Source: Pseudalgibacter alginicilyticus
Lineage (GTDB): Bacteria; Bacteroidota; Bacteroidia; Flavobacteriales; Flavobacteriaceae
NCBI RefSeq assembly: GCF_001310225.1
Contig: NZ_CP012898.1
Span: forward strand, 3,900,001 to 3,964,000
Length of the DNA: 64,000 bases
Reading direction: 5' to 3'
The notes beneath the pieces are model-generated. The model did no database searches. It was not told the origin of the DNA and saw only the letters and a list, made by a program, of their open reading frames with translations. This document shows, piece after piece, positions 45,309 through 53,535 of this stretch (positions are counted from its first letter, which is position 1; each line of letters starts with the position of its first letter). The translations under genes were made by a program, and so were the position numbers.

Positions 45309-45466
45309 GTTGTCTCTCTGATAGGACTAAAATATGAACAATGTATTTTTTCATTAAGTAGATATTTACCAATCTCAAACTTTAATAGTAATGTCAACCT
45401 ATACAATTAAATTATTTTAGTTTGTTGATAATTAACGTATAATCATTGTGGAGTTCTGTTTTAAAT

Positions 45467-46177
45467 TTATTTCCATAGGCCTATAAAAATAAAAACATAA
45501 TACAAGCCTGTAATTATAAAAACAACCCCAGCCACATGACGCATTATTTTTTCAATTTTTGTAATTCGGTTATAAAACACACCAACTTTTCCAGCAGTAA
45601 ACGCTAATAAGTAGGTGAATAAAATAACCGGAAGCCCCGTTCCAAAGGCGAAAATGACTGGTAAATAAAGCCCATCTACTGAGGCAATAGTCATGGGAAT
45701 AAGCATACCAAAAAATAAAGCTCCACTATAAGGACAAAATGCTAAGGCAAAAATAATACCTATCAAAAAGGAACCTAATAAGCCCTTATCTTTGAATTTT
45801 TCAGATATTTTTTCTTCAAAATTTGACTTTCCTAAAAAATTAAGCTTGATAACATTCAGCATAATTAAACCAATTATTATAAGTAAAGGGCCTAAATATT
45901 TTTCACCATTTTGATTGAAAAATCTAGCAATATGAAACTTACTGGCACCAAAATATAAAATTAAACCAATAACGGTATAACTAAAGCCGCGTCCTAATGA
46001 ATATAATAATCCACTTAAAAACACTTTACGTTTGCTTGAAATATTTTTAGATATAAAAGCGGTTGCAGTTATATTAGTAGCCAAAGGACACGGACTAATG
46101 GCTGTCATTAGTCCGAGTATTAAGGCTGATAGAATCGGGATGTTATAATTTTCTAAAAGCGATTGTAAAAAATCCAT
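45467..46177 (-). CDS. arsG: ArsG-type membrane transporter (DsbD/CcdA-like)
   Basis: 236 residues with six or seven membrane helices. Two Cys-Pro turns, AISPCPLATN (about residues 26-35) and LAFCPYSGALFF (about 145-156), sit in helix starts as in CcdA/DsbD-type proteins and in the family named ArsG after the Bacteroides ars operon, where it is linked to export of aminoaromatic arsenicals. It starts on the base after the arsF stop, so it is tightly coupled. Alternative: a thiol-disulfide electron carrier for ArsF. The family assignment is from recalled motif patterns. Confidence 0.75.
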   Translation of the reverse strand: MDFLQSLLENYNIPILSALILGLMTAISPCPLATNITATAFISKNISSKRKVFLSGLLYSLGRGFSYTVIGLILYFGASKFHIARFFNQNGEKYLGPLLIIIGLIMLNVIKLNFLGKSNFEEKISEKFKDKGLLGSFLIGIIFALAFCPYSGALFFGMLIPMTIASVDGLYLPVIFAFGTGLPVILFTYLLAFTAGKVGVFYNRITKIEKIMRHVAGVVFIITGLYYVFIFIGLWK

Positions 46178-46615
46178 TTACAGTGTTTTTAGTTCTTTAT
46201 CAATTTTGGCTTTTAGCTCTTTAGAAAAAACACCTTGGTTATTTCCGTTCATAAAAGCAAATTCGGTTAAGTCAATTTTAGTTTCATTACCGTTTTTAAT
46301 TATATTTAAAATTAAAGCGGTACCGGCAGCTTCAAATTTTTCAGCAATTTTTTCGTTTTCTTTTTTATCTACATTAATAGTTTGGAAGGTAATTTTATCT
46401 GATTTCAACTCATCTGAAAAATACGTTTCCAAAGTGAATTTTGTATTTGCTTCTATGGCATTGCAGGTCATACATCGGTGTGTAGAATGGAAATCAAAAA
46501 CCTCTATTTTAGAAGTCGTTTCGTTTAAAGATTGATTGTTACTTTTTTTTTGACCATTGCATGCAGTAAACATAAAACTGATGGCTAAAACTGTGATAAA
46601 CTTAATTGTGTTCAT
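46178..46615 (-). CDS. arsF: ArsF-type thioredoxin-like lipoprotein
   Basis: 145 residues. Lipobox FTACNGQKK (Cys19) makes it an envelope lipoprotein. The thioredoxin-like domain has a CMTC redox motif in HRCMTCNAIEANTKFTLETY. The size, lipid anchor and CxxC match the ArsF family, described with ArsE/ArsG in Bacteroides as part of nitroaromatic-arsenical reduction. Adjacency to ArsG suggests ArsG supplies electrons or substrate to it. It follows the permease gene by 18 bases. Chemistry here is inference. Confidence 0.75.
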   Translation of the reverse strand: MNTIKFITVLAISFMFTACNGQKKSNNQSLNETTSKIEVFDFHSTHRCMTCNAIEANTKFTLETYFSDELKSDKITFQTINVDKKENEKIAEKFEAAGTALILNIIKNGNETKIDLTEFAFMNGNNQGVFSKELKAKIDKELKTL

Positions 46616-46633
46616 TTTTTATTGATTTATAGG

Positions 46634-47614
46634 TTATAAAATGATATTAAAGAGAAATCCTGAAAGGATGATACAGAGCGTAACAACTCCAAAAAAGATA
46701 GCAATTAATTTGATGGACATAACTTTTTTAAGCAAGGTTGCCTCGGGAATGGATAAACCAACGGTTGCCATCATAAAGGCTATGGCGGTACCCAAAGGCA
46801 CACCTTTGGCAACAAAAACTTGAATAACGGGAACAATGCCTGCTGCATTAGCATACATGGGTACTGCAACAATAACGGCAAGTGGTACTGTCCACCATTC
46901 ACCACCACCTAAATAGGTGTTAAAAAAGTTTTCAGGAACATAACCGTGCATGGCAGCTCCAATAGCAATACCTATGATAACATATAGCAGAACCCCTTTT
47001 ACTATATCCCAAGCACTTTGAGTAATTTCAGGTAGTCTTTGTTTAAATGTTCGTTTTTCTTCTGTAAATTCAGTTTGTTGTATTTTATTATCAAGAATCT
47101 TTTTAACCCAATCAGAAAGTAAAGGTTCAAGTTTAAACTTACCTAAAATCCAACCACCAAGCGTACCTAATAAAATACCAGAAATAGCGTAAATTAAAGT
47201 AGCCTTAACGCCAAACATACCAAGAAACATGGCAACAGCAACTTCATTTACTAAAGGCGAGGTAATTAAAAAAGAAAAGGTGACACCTAATGGAATGCCT
47301 CCCTGTACAAATCCTATAAATAGCGGTACAGAAGAGCAAGAACAAAAAGGTGTAATGGCTCCGAATAATGATGAAAAAAAGTATTCTAAGCCGTAAAGTT
47401 TTTTTCTGTTTAGGTAGTCTTTTAGTTTATCAATGGGGAAATAAGTATTTACAATCCCCATAATAAAGACTATAATGAAAAGTAGAATTAGAATTTTTAG
47501 TGTATCATATACAAAGAAATTTAGAGCTGTTCCCAAATGTGTTTCTGCTCCAACTTTGAAAACCGAATATATCAGCCAATCAGCAAAGTGTTGTAACCAA
47601 TCAAACATTTTCAA
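46634..47614 (-). CDS. ArsP_1-type permease (metal/organoarsenical efflux)
   Basis: 326 residues with about eight membrane helices and a cytosolic loop (about 155-200). The conserved motif ITPFCSCSSVPLFIGFV (about 92-108) with Cys-Ser-Cys-Ser-Ser is typical of the PF03773 permeases, which include Campylobacter ArsP (trivalent organoarsenicals) and the SO_0444 Cu/Zn efflux group; FSFLITSPLVNEVAVAMF and VPMYANAAGIVPVIQVFV are further signatures. It probably exports a thiophilic metal or arsenical. Its start overlaps the OsmC gene by 14 bases. Confidence 0.82.
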   Translation of the reverse strand: MKMFDWLQHFADWLIYSVFKVGAETHLGTALNFFVYDTLKILILLFIIVFIMGIVNTYFPIDKLKDYLNRKKLYGLEYFFSSLFGAITPFCSCSSVPLFIGFVQGGIPLGVTFSFLITSPLVNEVAVAMFLGMFGVKATLIYAISGILLGTLGGWILGKFKLEPLLSDWVKKILDNKIQQTEFTEEKRTFKQRLPEITQSAWDIVKGVLLYVIIGIAIGAAMHGYVPENFFNTYLGGGEWWTVPLAVIVAVPMYANAAGIVPVIQVFVAKGVPLGTAIAFMMATVGLSIPEATLLKKVMSIKLIAIFFGVVTLCIILSGFLFNIIL

Positions 47615-48008
47615 TAATTTTAATAGTTCCAGAAATAGTGCAAGACAGTTTTACAGTGTTGTAAATGGTGCCAAATTTTTCAATGTTTTTTTTTAGTAAG
47701 TCCATATTCAATTTTTTATCGTTGCTGTATATACTTAAATTGTAAATAATGTTACTTACTCTAGGAGGACTATTCAAACGTGTTGCACGAACATCAACCA
47801 TTGCTTTCGAGTAGTTAAAATTCATCATTTCTGAAAAACGCTCCACATTTTTAAGTATACAAGCAGCTATAGATCCTAAAAATAGCTCTGCTGGATTTGC
47901 TAAGGTTTCTGATGTTTTTGAAGTGGTTCCAAAATTGATATTTGATTCCTTTATGTAAATATTAGCGTCTCTATTTGAAATAGAAGACGCTTTAATTTGG
48001 TAATTCAT
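47601..48008 (-). CDS. OsmC-family protein
   Basis: 135 residues. An OsmC/Ohr fold with the central helix ELFLGSIAACILKNVERFSE carrying one Cys of the peroxidatic position; the second Cys lies near the C-terminus (KLSCTISG). OsmC/Ohr proteins reduce organic hydroperoxides using two cysteines, but YhfA-like members have other roles. It sits between the thioredoxin (8 bases) and permease (14-base overlap) genes, so it may defend against thiol oxidation or handle a metal-thiol adduct. Confidence 0.85.
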   Translation of the reverse strand: MNYQIKASSISNRDANIYIKESNINFGTTSKTSETLANPAELFLGSIAACILKNVERFSEMMNFNYSKAMVDVRATRLNSPPRVSNIIYNLSIYSNDKKLNMDLLKKNIEKFGTIYNTVKLSCTISGTIKIIENV

Positions 48009-48016
48009 GGTATACT

Positions 48017-48253
48017 TTACTTTAAAAGAGCCAATACTTCATCTTTAGATGGCACTCGACCTTTTATGGTTATGTCACCATCAATGACAAGAGCAGGAGT
48101 AATCAAGATATGGTACTTCATTATTTCCATGATATCATCAACTTTTTCGATGCTCGCATCTATGTTATTTTCTGTAACTACACTTTTTACAACGCCTGTC
48201 ATTGTTTGACATTTAGGACAACCTGTTCCTAATATTTTAATTACTTTACTCAT
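48017..48253 (-). CDS. small thioredoxin-family protein (MTH895/ArsE-like)
   Basis: 78 residues. IKILGTGCPKCQTMTGVVKS holds a CPKC redox motif at residues 11-14, and ITPALVIDGDITIKGRVP carries the cis-Pro loop; this is the redox-active-disulfide protein 2 type of minimal thioredoxin. It would reduce a partner in the cytosol, perhaps the permease cargo, the OsmC protein or the regulator. It is the first structural gene after arsR, with a 52-base gap that holds a second copy of the regulator's putative operator. Confidence 0.85.
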   Translation of the reverse strand: MSKVIKILGTGCPKCQTMTGVVKSVVTENNIDASIEKVDDIMEIMKYHILITPALVIDGDITIKGRVPSKDEVLALLK

Positions 48254-48271
48254 AATAAATTATAATTTGTT

Positions 48272-48289
48272 TATCGCCAATAAACGATA
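48272..48289 (-). promoter_or_regulatory. ATCG-N8-CGAT operator between arsR and thioredoxin genes
   Basis: TATCG-CCAATAAA-CGATA, a 5-bp inverted repeat with 8-base spacer; the 16-base core is at 48273-48288. The core matches the arsR promoter site at 48619-48634 (ATCGC-AAT--ACGAT shared). No TAnnTTTG box lies here. Confidence 0.55.
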
Positions 48290-48305
48290 TGATTATTAAA
48301 AAATA

Positions 48306-48611
48306 TCACTCAAAAAACTGCTGAAATAATGATTTTGCAGCTTGCCAGTTGTTTTGATTGATACAGTATTTTATTTTAGGCGGTTTTAATTCTCCTTGAA
48401 TTAACCCTGCATTTTTTAATTCTTTAAGATGTTGAGAAATTGTAGACTGAGCCAATGGAAATACATCCATCAAATCACCAGTAAAACAACAGGATTGGTT
48501 TTCAAGATGTTTTAAAATGGCTACACGTGTTGGGTGACTTAAGGCCTTGGCATATTTTGCTAATGCTTCGGTGTCTGCTTTGTATTCTATATGTTCTAAA
48601 CTTCTATTCAT
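48306..48611 (-). CDS. ArsR-family metalloregulator
   Basis: 101 residues, one winged helix-turn-helix. YAKALSHPTRVAILKHL opens the domain; recognition helix region PLAQSTISQHLKELKNAGLI is typical ArsR/SmtB. A vicinal Cys pair in NQSCCFTGDL replaces the ELCVCDL metal site of classical ArsR, a variant that could bind As(III), Sb(III) or another thiophilic metal, or sense oxidation. The -7 box of its promoter is framed exactly by a putative operator, implying autorepression. It is the first gene of the six-gene operon. Confidence 0.92.
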   Translation of the reverse strand: MNRSLEHIEYKADTEALAKYAKALSHPTRVAILKHLENQSCCFTGDLMDVFPLAQSTISQHLKELKNAGLIQGELKPPKIKYCINQNNWQAAKSLFQQFFE

Positions 48612-48618
48612 ATTTCTT

Positions 48619-48634
48619 ATCGCAAATGTACGAT
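48619..48634 (-). promoter_or_regulatory. arsR promoter with operator framing the -7 box
   Basis: ATCG-CAAATGTA-CGAT. Read on the minus strand the 8-base spacer is TACATTTG, a perfect -7 box, so the inverted-repeat arms flank the promoter element base for base. It lies 11 bases before the arsR ATG. No TTG is found at -33. Confidence 0.65.
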
Positions 48635-48651
48635 GTGTTTTTGAGTTAAAA

Positions 48652-48667
48652 TGTGACTTTTGTCACT
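48652..48667 (-). promoter_or_regulatory. Crp/Fnr-like site upstream of arsR
   Basis: TGTGACTTTTGTCACT fits TGTGA-N6-TCACA with one mismatch; GTGAC-TTTT-GTCAC is a perfect inverted repeat. Its centre (48659.5) is about 41.5 bases from the predicted arsR start site (about 48618), the class II activator position. Confidence 0.5.
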
Positions 48668-48755
48668 TTTGGTTATTTTTTGATTTTTTATATGGGGAGT
48701 GATAAATGGTTATGGACTATACCACAGTTTGTATGTTGTATTAGTGTTTTTTTAA

Positions 48756-49283
48756 TTATTTATCAATTATTCTCCAATCTGTATCAATGCTCTTTTGAGC
48801 TGAAAAACTCATTTCTTTATATTCTTTTTCACCTTTCAAGAGTAATGTGAAAGTAGCATTTCCACTTTCTCCACTATTATTTCTTTTAGTATTTATTGTT
48901 CCAATAGGTAATGCAACAATACTGTTTATTTGTCCAATCTCATTTATTAATTCTATATTGACTTTTAGGTGATTTTCTATAGTTTTAAGAGCGTCAGAAT
49001 TATTAAAAATGATATTAATTAATACAAACATACCAATATTTACAACAATAAGAACTTTTCCAATTATCAGTACAGTCGTTGATTTTGCTTTGGATTTTCT
49101 TTTTTTTGATTCATAATTTAAAACAAAAAATATTCCCATTAAAAATATAATACCGCTTAAATACAAACTTTCCCAGAAGAAATAGATGGGGATTATTCGG
49201 CAAATTATTCCGTAAAAAAACATGGCTACAGCAAATAATAATGTCAGTTTAGAGAATAAGTTTATTTTTTTTAGGATGGCCAT
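48756..49283 (-). CDS. Coa1-like membrane protein
   Basis: 175 residues with three N-terminal membrane helices (about 10-32, 37-55, 68-92), a Lys/Arg/Ser loop between the second and third, and a C-terminal domain (about 98-175) of the cytochrome-oxidase assembly Coa1/Tim21 type: IELINEIGQI, PIGTINTKRNNSGESGNATF, and a closing DTDWRIIDK strand. In mitochondria Coa1 aids cytochrome oxidase assembly; in bacteria the domain occurs in many small membrane proteins of unknown role. It stands alone between the ars-like operon and the esterase operon. Confidence 0.65.
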   Translation of the reverse strand: MAILKKINLFSKLTLLFAVAMFFYGIICRIIPIYFFWESLYLSGIIFLMGIFFVLNYESKKRKSKAKSTTVLIIGKVLIVVNIGMFVLINIIFNNSDALKTIENHLKVNIELINEIGQINSIVALPIGTINTKRNNSGESGNATFTLLLKGEKEYKEMSFSAQKSIDTDWRIIDK

Positions 49284-49349
49284 TATAAATGTTTTCTAAC
49301 ATGTTTGTATACATGAAACCAAATGAGGTTTTTTTAACTATTTTAATTA

Positions 49350-50006
49350 TTAAATTTTAGTATTGAGCCATTCACGGAACTCATAAAAATTTTGTGGTGC
49401 TACGCCATGTCCTACAGGAAATTCAGCGTAACTATTTTTAATATTAAGTTCGGATAAAAATGGTGTTGCTTGCCTTGCCCAATCTACTGGAATTACTTGG
49501 TCTACACTACCATGCGAACAATAAAAATCTAAATTTGAAAAGTTATTGTTTTCAAAATCTTTAGCTAAAATATCCTTATTTAAATAACCACTTAGGGCTA
49601 CAACATTTTTTACTTTTTCAGGGTAAGATAAGGCTACGGCATAGCTTAAAATACAGCCTTGGCTAAAGCCTAACAGTGACACATTATCTCTATCTACAGG
49701 ATATGCTTTAACAGCTTCATCTATAAATTTAGCAATTAAATCACGAGATTCTTTAGCTTGTTCATTATCGCTCCATTTACCTTTTTCTGCATCAAAGTTG
49801 ATAGCGTACCAAGCATTTCCAAAGGGTTGCATTGGGTAGGGCGCTTTGACGGATATGATAAAAAATTCTTCGGGCAATTCGCTCGCAAAAGAAAACAAAT
49901 CGTTTTCATCACTGCCATAACCATGTAGCATAATTAATAAAGGGGCATTAGCAGTAAGCTTAGATTTACGTATGATATGTTTGAGTGAAAGTGTGTTGTT
50001 TGTCAT
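49350..50006 (-). CDS. alpha/beta hydrolase (carboxylesterase/phospholipase family)
   Basis: 218 residues. Oxyanion segment LIMLHGYGSDENDLFSF (about 20-36), nucleophile Ser in LLGFSQGCILS (about 112-122), acid Asp in SVDQVIPVDWA and His in PVGHGVAPQNF complete the catalytic triad of the YpfH/acyl-protein-thioesterase-like group. It hydrolyses esters in the cytosol; substrate unknown. It ends the minus-strand BatA-dihydroorotase-like operon, one base after the preceding gene's stop. Confidence 0.9.
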   Translation of the reverse strand: MTNNTLSLKHIIRKSKLTANAPLLIMLHGYGSDENDLFSFASELPEEFFIISVKAPYPMQPFGNAWYAINFDAEKGKWSDNEQAKESRDLIAKFIDEAVKAYPVDRDNVSLLGFSQGCILSYAVALSYPEKVKNVVALSGYLNKDILAKDFENNNFSNLDFYCSHGSVDQVIPVDWARQATPFLSELNIKNSYAEFPVGHGVAPQNFYEFREWLNTKI

Positions 50007-50007
50007 A

Positions 50008-50340
50008 TTAATTTCCTATGCTTGCAAACCATTTTTGAAATAAATGTCCTAAAATTGGGACTTCTTGGGGTTTTCCCATAACGGCATGAATAAAGCCATA
50101 AATAAATAGTATACCAAAAAAGAACCAAAAGCCTAAGGTAGCAAACCAATTATCGAATCCGCTAACCAACCAAGCTAATACAAAGTAGGTAAGCCATAAA
50201 CCTAAAGCTTGTCTTGTATGAAAAGATGTAAAAGCATTCTTTTTGTCGTTGTTCATAAAAAAAGCAATAATAGTTCCAATAATGGTTAGGTAACTAATAA
50301 TTGCCAGTCCTTTTCCTTCTTCTATATCTTGATTTGTCAT
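50008..50340 (-). CDS. small DUF4870-like membrane protein
   Basis: 110 residues with three membrane helices. EEGKGLAIISYLTIIGTIIAF (split here by the window's 20-residue quoting limit) and FTSFHTRQALGLWLTYF match the DUF4870/Tic20-like small membrane family; homologues are sometimes mislabelled import component protein. It has no enzymatic motif. It lies 5 bases after the dihydroorotase-like gene and overlaps nothing, in the middle of a four-gene minus-strand operon. Confidence 0.72.
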   Translation of the reverse strand: MTNQDIEEGKGLAIISYLTIIGTIIAFFMNNDKKNAFTSFHTRQALGLWLTYFVLAWLVSGFDNWFATLGFWFFFGILFIYGFIHAVMGKPQEVPILGHLFQKWFASIGN

Positions 50341-50345
50341 GATAA

Positions 50346-51599
50346 TTAATTTAAAGCCACTTGATTATTTGCTAAAACACCATATACCTGTCCTTTTAAA
50401 TCTTCGCCTTCAAAAATGGCGTTTTTAGACTTAGAAACAATATTTTTGGTAGAGAATGTGTACTTGGTATCTGGGTTGAAAAGTGTGCAGTTTATTTTAT
50501 TTCCAATGTTGATTGGTGTGTTTTCTAATCCAAATCTGGATTTACCTTTGGTTAATAAATCAATGGTCTTTTTTAAAGTGAAGATAGATTGTAAAGCGCC
50601 AAAAGCACTTTCTAAACCAATAGTACCATAAGCAGCATGATCAAATTCAATCTTTTTTTCTTCAATATTTAAAGGGGTATGATCGGTAGTAACCATATCA
50701 ATAGTACCATCTTTTACGCCTTCAATAAGCGCGTTTATATCTGTTTGGGTTCGTAGGGGGGGCAAAACTTTAAAATGGGTGTTGAAGTCACTTAAAACAT
50801 CATCTGTAAAGTACAAATTATGAATGGCCACACTACAGGAAATATTTAGTTTTTTCTTTTTTGCTTCCCGAATCAACATTACTGATTCTGCTGCTGAAAT
50901 GGTAGGGATATGTAATTTTCCACCAGTATATTCTAATAAAAATAAGTCGCGAGCCACCTGCATGGTTTCAGCAAGTGCTGGATTTCCTTTTAGGCCTAAT
51001 TTGGTACTGTTTATATTTTCATTCATAACCCCCGCACCTGCAATTTTATTGTCTTGTGGAAAAGAACATACCAAACCGTCAAAATTGCTGGCGTATTGCA
51101 AGGCAATTTTCATTAGGTTTGGGTTGCAAATGGGTTTTTTATAATCATAAAAAGCAACAGCACCTGCATTTTTCATATCATACAATTCAGCTAAGTCTTC
51201 ACTTTTACTGTTTCTTGTAAGCGCTCCAATAGGTAGTATAGTTACAGCATGGTGATTGGCTTTACTTAATACAAAACTTATATCGGCATTGGTATCTAAA
51301 ACGGGATGCGTGTCGGCATTCATGGCAACGGCTGTAAACCCAGAAGTTGCTGCTGTTTTTAGTCCGTTTTGTATGGTATCTCGCTCTTCAAAACCAGGTT
51401 CACCAAAGCTAACACTACTATCAAACCAACCTTGAGATATATGAAGGTTTTCTAATATTATTTCTTGATAGTTATTAGGGTTTTTTAAGTTGCTTCCAAT
51501 TTGTGAAATGATACCATTTTCAATTAAGAGATCTTGAGTGGTATTATGAAACTCACTTTTTGAATCAATGATAGTGGCCGATTTTATAAGTACGTTCAT
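50346..51599 (-). CDS. dihydroorotase-like amidohydrolase lacking the HxH metal motif
   Basis: 417 residues, amidohydrolase TIM barrel of class I dihydroorotase type: an N-terminal beta-sandwich (MNVLIKSATIID), HISQGWFDSSVSFGEPGFEE, GFTAVAMNADTHPV, HIPTISAAESV, and TTDHTPL near residue 310. In active enzymes the segment after the first barrel strand is DxHxHxREPG; here it reads D60-S-S-V-S-F-G-EPG, so both zinc His are Ser. The Asp of the TDH motif remains. It is probably catalytically inactive as a dihydroorotase or has a changed mechanism, and may assist another pyrimidine enzyme. Its start overlaps the BatA gene by four bases. Confidence 0.85.
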   Translation of the reverse strand: MNVLIKSATIIDSKSEFHNTTQDLLIENGIISQIGSNLKNPNNYQEIILENLHISQGWFDSSVSFGEPGFEERDTIQNGLKTAATSGFTAVAMNADTHPVLDTNADISFVLSKANHHAVTILPIGALTRNSKSEDLAELYDMKNAGAVAFYDYKKPICNPNLMKIALQYASNFDGLVCSFPQDNKIAGAGVMNENINSTKLGLKGNPALAETMQVARDLFLLEYTGGKLHIPTISAAESVMLIREAKKKKLNISCSVAIHNLYFTDDVLSDFNTHFKVLPPLRTQTDINALIEGVKDGTIDMVTTDHTPLNIEEKKIEFDHAAYGTIGLESAFGALQSIFTLKKTIDLLTKGKSRFGLENTPINIGNKINCTLFNPDTKYTFSTKNIVSKSKNAIFEGEDLKGQVYGVLANNQVALN

Positions 51600-53518
51600 T
51601 TAAAATATTTTAAGATTACCAATTCAACAATCAGGAATATCAATGCAAAAATAACAAACCATTTCCATAGCACATTAACTTTTTCATGACTTTTTATAGA
51701 CTCAAAGGTGTCCATTATAGAATCATTTACTGTTACATGTTTTAAATGAGAAAGGTCTTGATATTGTAAAAGGTTTTCGTTTCTATTGTAATTATAACTT
51801 ATGTTTTGAATAGATTCTTGGTTGTTTTTAATGGTATAAATCCCTGCCATAGAGGGGTTCGTATCTGTTTTAATGGAAACTTTGTTATTGAAATACTGTT
51901 GGCGTGGAATCAAATTTGTAGTACTGCTTACAATAGATAAAATAGCGTCTTGTTGCAATTGGACACTTACATCAAAGCGATTGTCATTTCCAATAGAATA
52001 ATATAAAGGCGGCATTTTTAAACTGCTTGCTCCAATATTATATAGGCTTGGAACTATTAATGGTGAATTTTTAAAATTAGAATTTTCATTACTTAAAGGG
52101 GCGGTAATAATATATGCACCATTTTTTTCAAATAAAAAAGGGCTGCTATCTTCAAATTGCAATGCAGCGGTACTTATAGTTGATTTTAAACCAAAATATG
52201 TATTCACTTTTGGATATTGAAAGTTTTTTACTTGTTTTTCAAAAACCCCATTGCTGTAAAGTGGATGAGAAAAATTAATAGTTGTTATGTTCTTTTCGGT
52301 TTCTGATAGCGCATTAAATTGTACTCCAAATGTAGTTAAGAGTGTATTGTAAGACAATAAATCACTTTTTTTAGAAGGAATGATTAGTAATAAACTGCCT
52401 TGTTTAGTGGCTGATTTTAAAGTGTTTGATAAATTGTTTGGAATATTATCTAATTCGTTTAAGATAATAAGATGTTGCTGTTCTAAAATGGCGTAGTTTA
52501 ATTGAGTTAGTGGCGTAGATGTATAGTTGAATTCATCTTGGGTGTAAATACGTTTTAAAAAAGCATCATCGGCTTCGCTAATTGAAAGCACATTGATTTT
52601 TGACGGTTTATTGATGTTGAAAAATAAAGTGTTATCAAATTGCAGTTGGGTATCTTCAATGCTTATTTTACCATTGATAATGTTATTAATAGGAAATGAA
52701 AAATAGGCTTTAGCTTCTTGCTCAATTCTCACTGATGTTTTGGCAATTAAGTTGTCTCCATCATACAATGAAACTGGTAAGTTATCAATGGGTTTTCCGG
52801 TGTTTTTCAATAATACAGATAATTCTAAATGCGTAGCGTTTGTTGCAGAAATATAGGTGCTATCAATAGCAATGTTGTGGAGGGTTTCTGGTTTTAATTG
52901 AACCGCTTGTATGTTAATTAAAGAGTCTGTTTTTGGTTCAAAAGGGGTGCTGCTTTCTTGAAAATCAGAAATGAATATTAAGTTTTTAAAACTACTTGTT
53001 TTTTTAAAAAGTTTTTTAGCTTTTAAAAAAGCAGCATGATAGTTTAAGGCATTTGCAGAATAATCAAGTTGCAACAAATCGTTTTTTACTAATTTGATAT
53101 TGGTGTTTTTGAATATTGCATTATTAGTTACTATAGAAACGGTTTCATTTTCAGGAAGGTTACTTATTAAATCTTGAACGGCACGCTTAAAGAGAGGGCC
53201 TTGTTTTCCTTTTGCTTGCATGCTAAAGGAATTATCTAAATAAATTACAGTTTCTTTATTGATGTTAAAAGTATTGGATTTGACATTAAAAGGCTGTGCA
53301 AAAGCGATTATTAGGCAGGCTAATAATAGTATTCTGGACAATAAAACCAGCCATTTTTTTAGCTGTGAACTCTTTCTGGTTTGAAGGACTACATTTTTTA
53401 AAAATGCCACATTGGTAAAGTCCTCTTTTTGAAATTTTCGCAATTGAAAAAGATGGACAATAATAGGAATGAGTAGTAGAAATAAAGCGTAAAGAAGTTC
53501 GGGATGTTTAAACTGCAT
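51596..53518 (-). CDS. BatA/vWA-type membrane protein
   Basis: 640 residues. The N-terminal double-membrane BatA domain (MQFKHPELLYALFLLLIPII; second helix about 58-78) is followed by a von Willebrand A-like domain with the metal-site start VIYLDNSFSMQAKGKQG (about 90-106), a long beta-rich periplasmic part, and a last membrane helix near the C-terminus (WKWFVIFALIFLIVELVIL). Such proteins are typical of Bacteroidota and related to aerotolerance Bat proteins; their role is unclear. It leads the operon with the dihydroorotase-like gene. Confidence 0.88.
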   Translation of the reverse strand: MQFKHPELLYALFLLLIPIIVHLFQLRKFQKEDFTNVAFLKNVVLQTRKSSQLKKWLVLLSRILLLACLIIAFAQPFNVKSNTFNINKETVIYLDNSFSMQAKGKQGPLFKRAVQDLISNLPENETVSIVTNNAIFKNTNIKLVKNDLLQLDYSANALNYHAAFLKAKKLFKKTSSFKNLIFISDFQESSTPFEPKTDSLINIQAVQLKPETLHNIAIDSTYISATNATHLELSVLLKNTGKPIDNLPVSLYDGDNLIAKTSVRIEQEAKAYFSFPINNIINGKISIEDTQLQFDNTLFFNINKPSKINVLSISEADDAFLKRIYTQDEFNYTSTPLTQLNYAILEQQHLIILNELDNIPNNLSNTLKSATKQGSLLLIIPSKKSDLLSYNTLLTTFGVQFNALSETEKNITTINFSHPLYSNGVFEKQVKNFQYPKVNTYFGLKSTISTAALQFEDSSPFLFEKNGAYIITAPLSNENSNFKNSPLIVPSLYNIGASSLKMPPLYYSIGNDNRFDVSVQLQQDAILSIVSSTTNLIPRQQYFNNKVSIKTDTNPSMAGIYTIKNNQESIQNISYNYNRNENLLQYQDLSHLKHVTVNDSIMDTFESIKSHEKVNVLWKWFVIFALIFLIVELVILKYFK

Positions 53519-53535
53519 GTCTTATTTAGATTAGT

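Noticed and set aside
48653-48850. Plus-strand 65-codon frame opposite the Coa1-like gene
   Set aside because: Overlaps the Crp-like palindrome and the 3' end of the Coa1-like gene; no family or promoter support.
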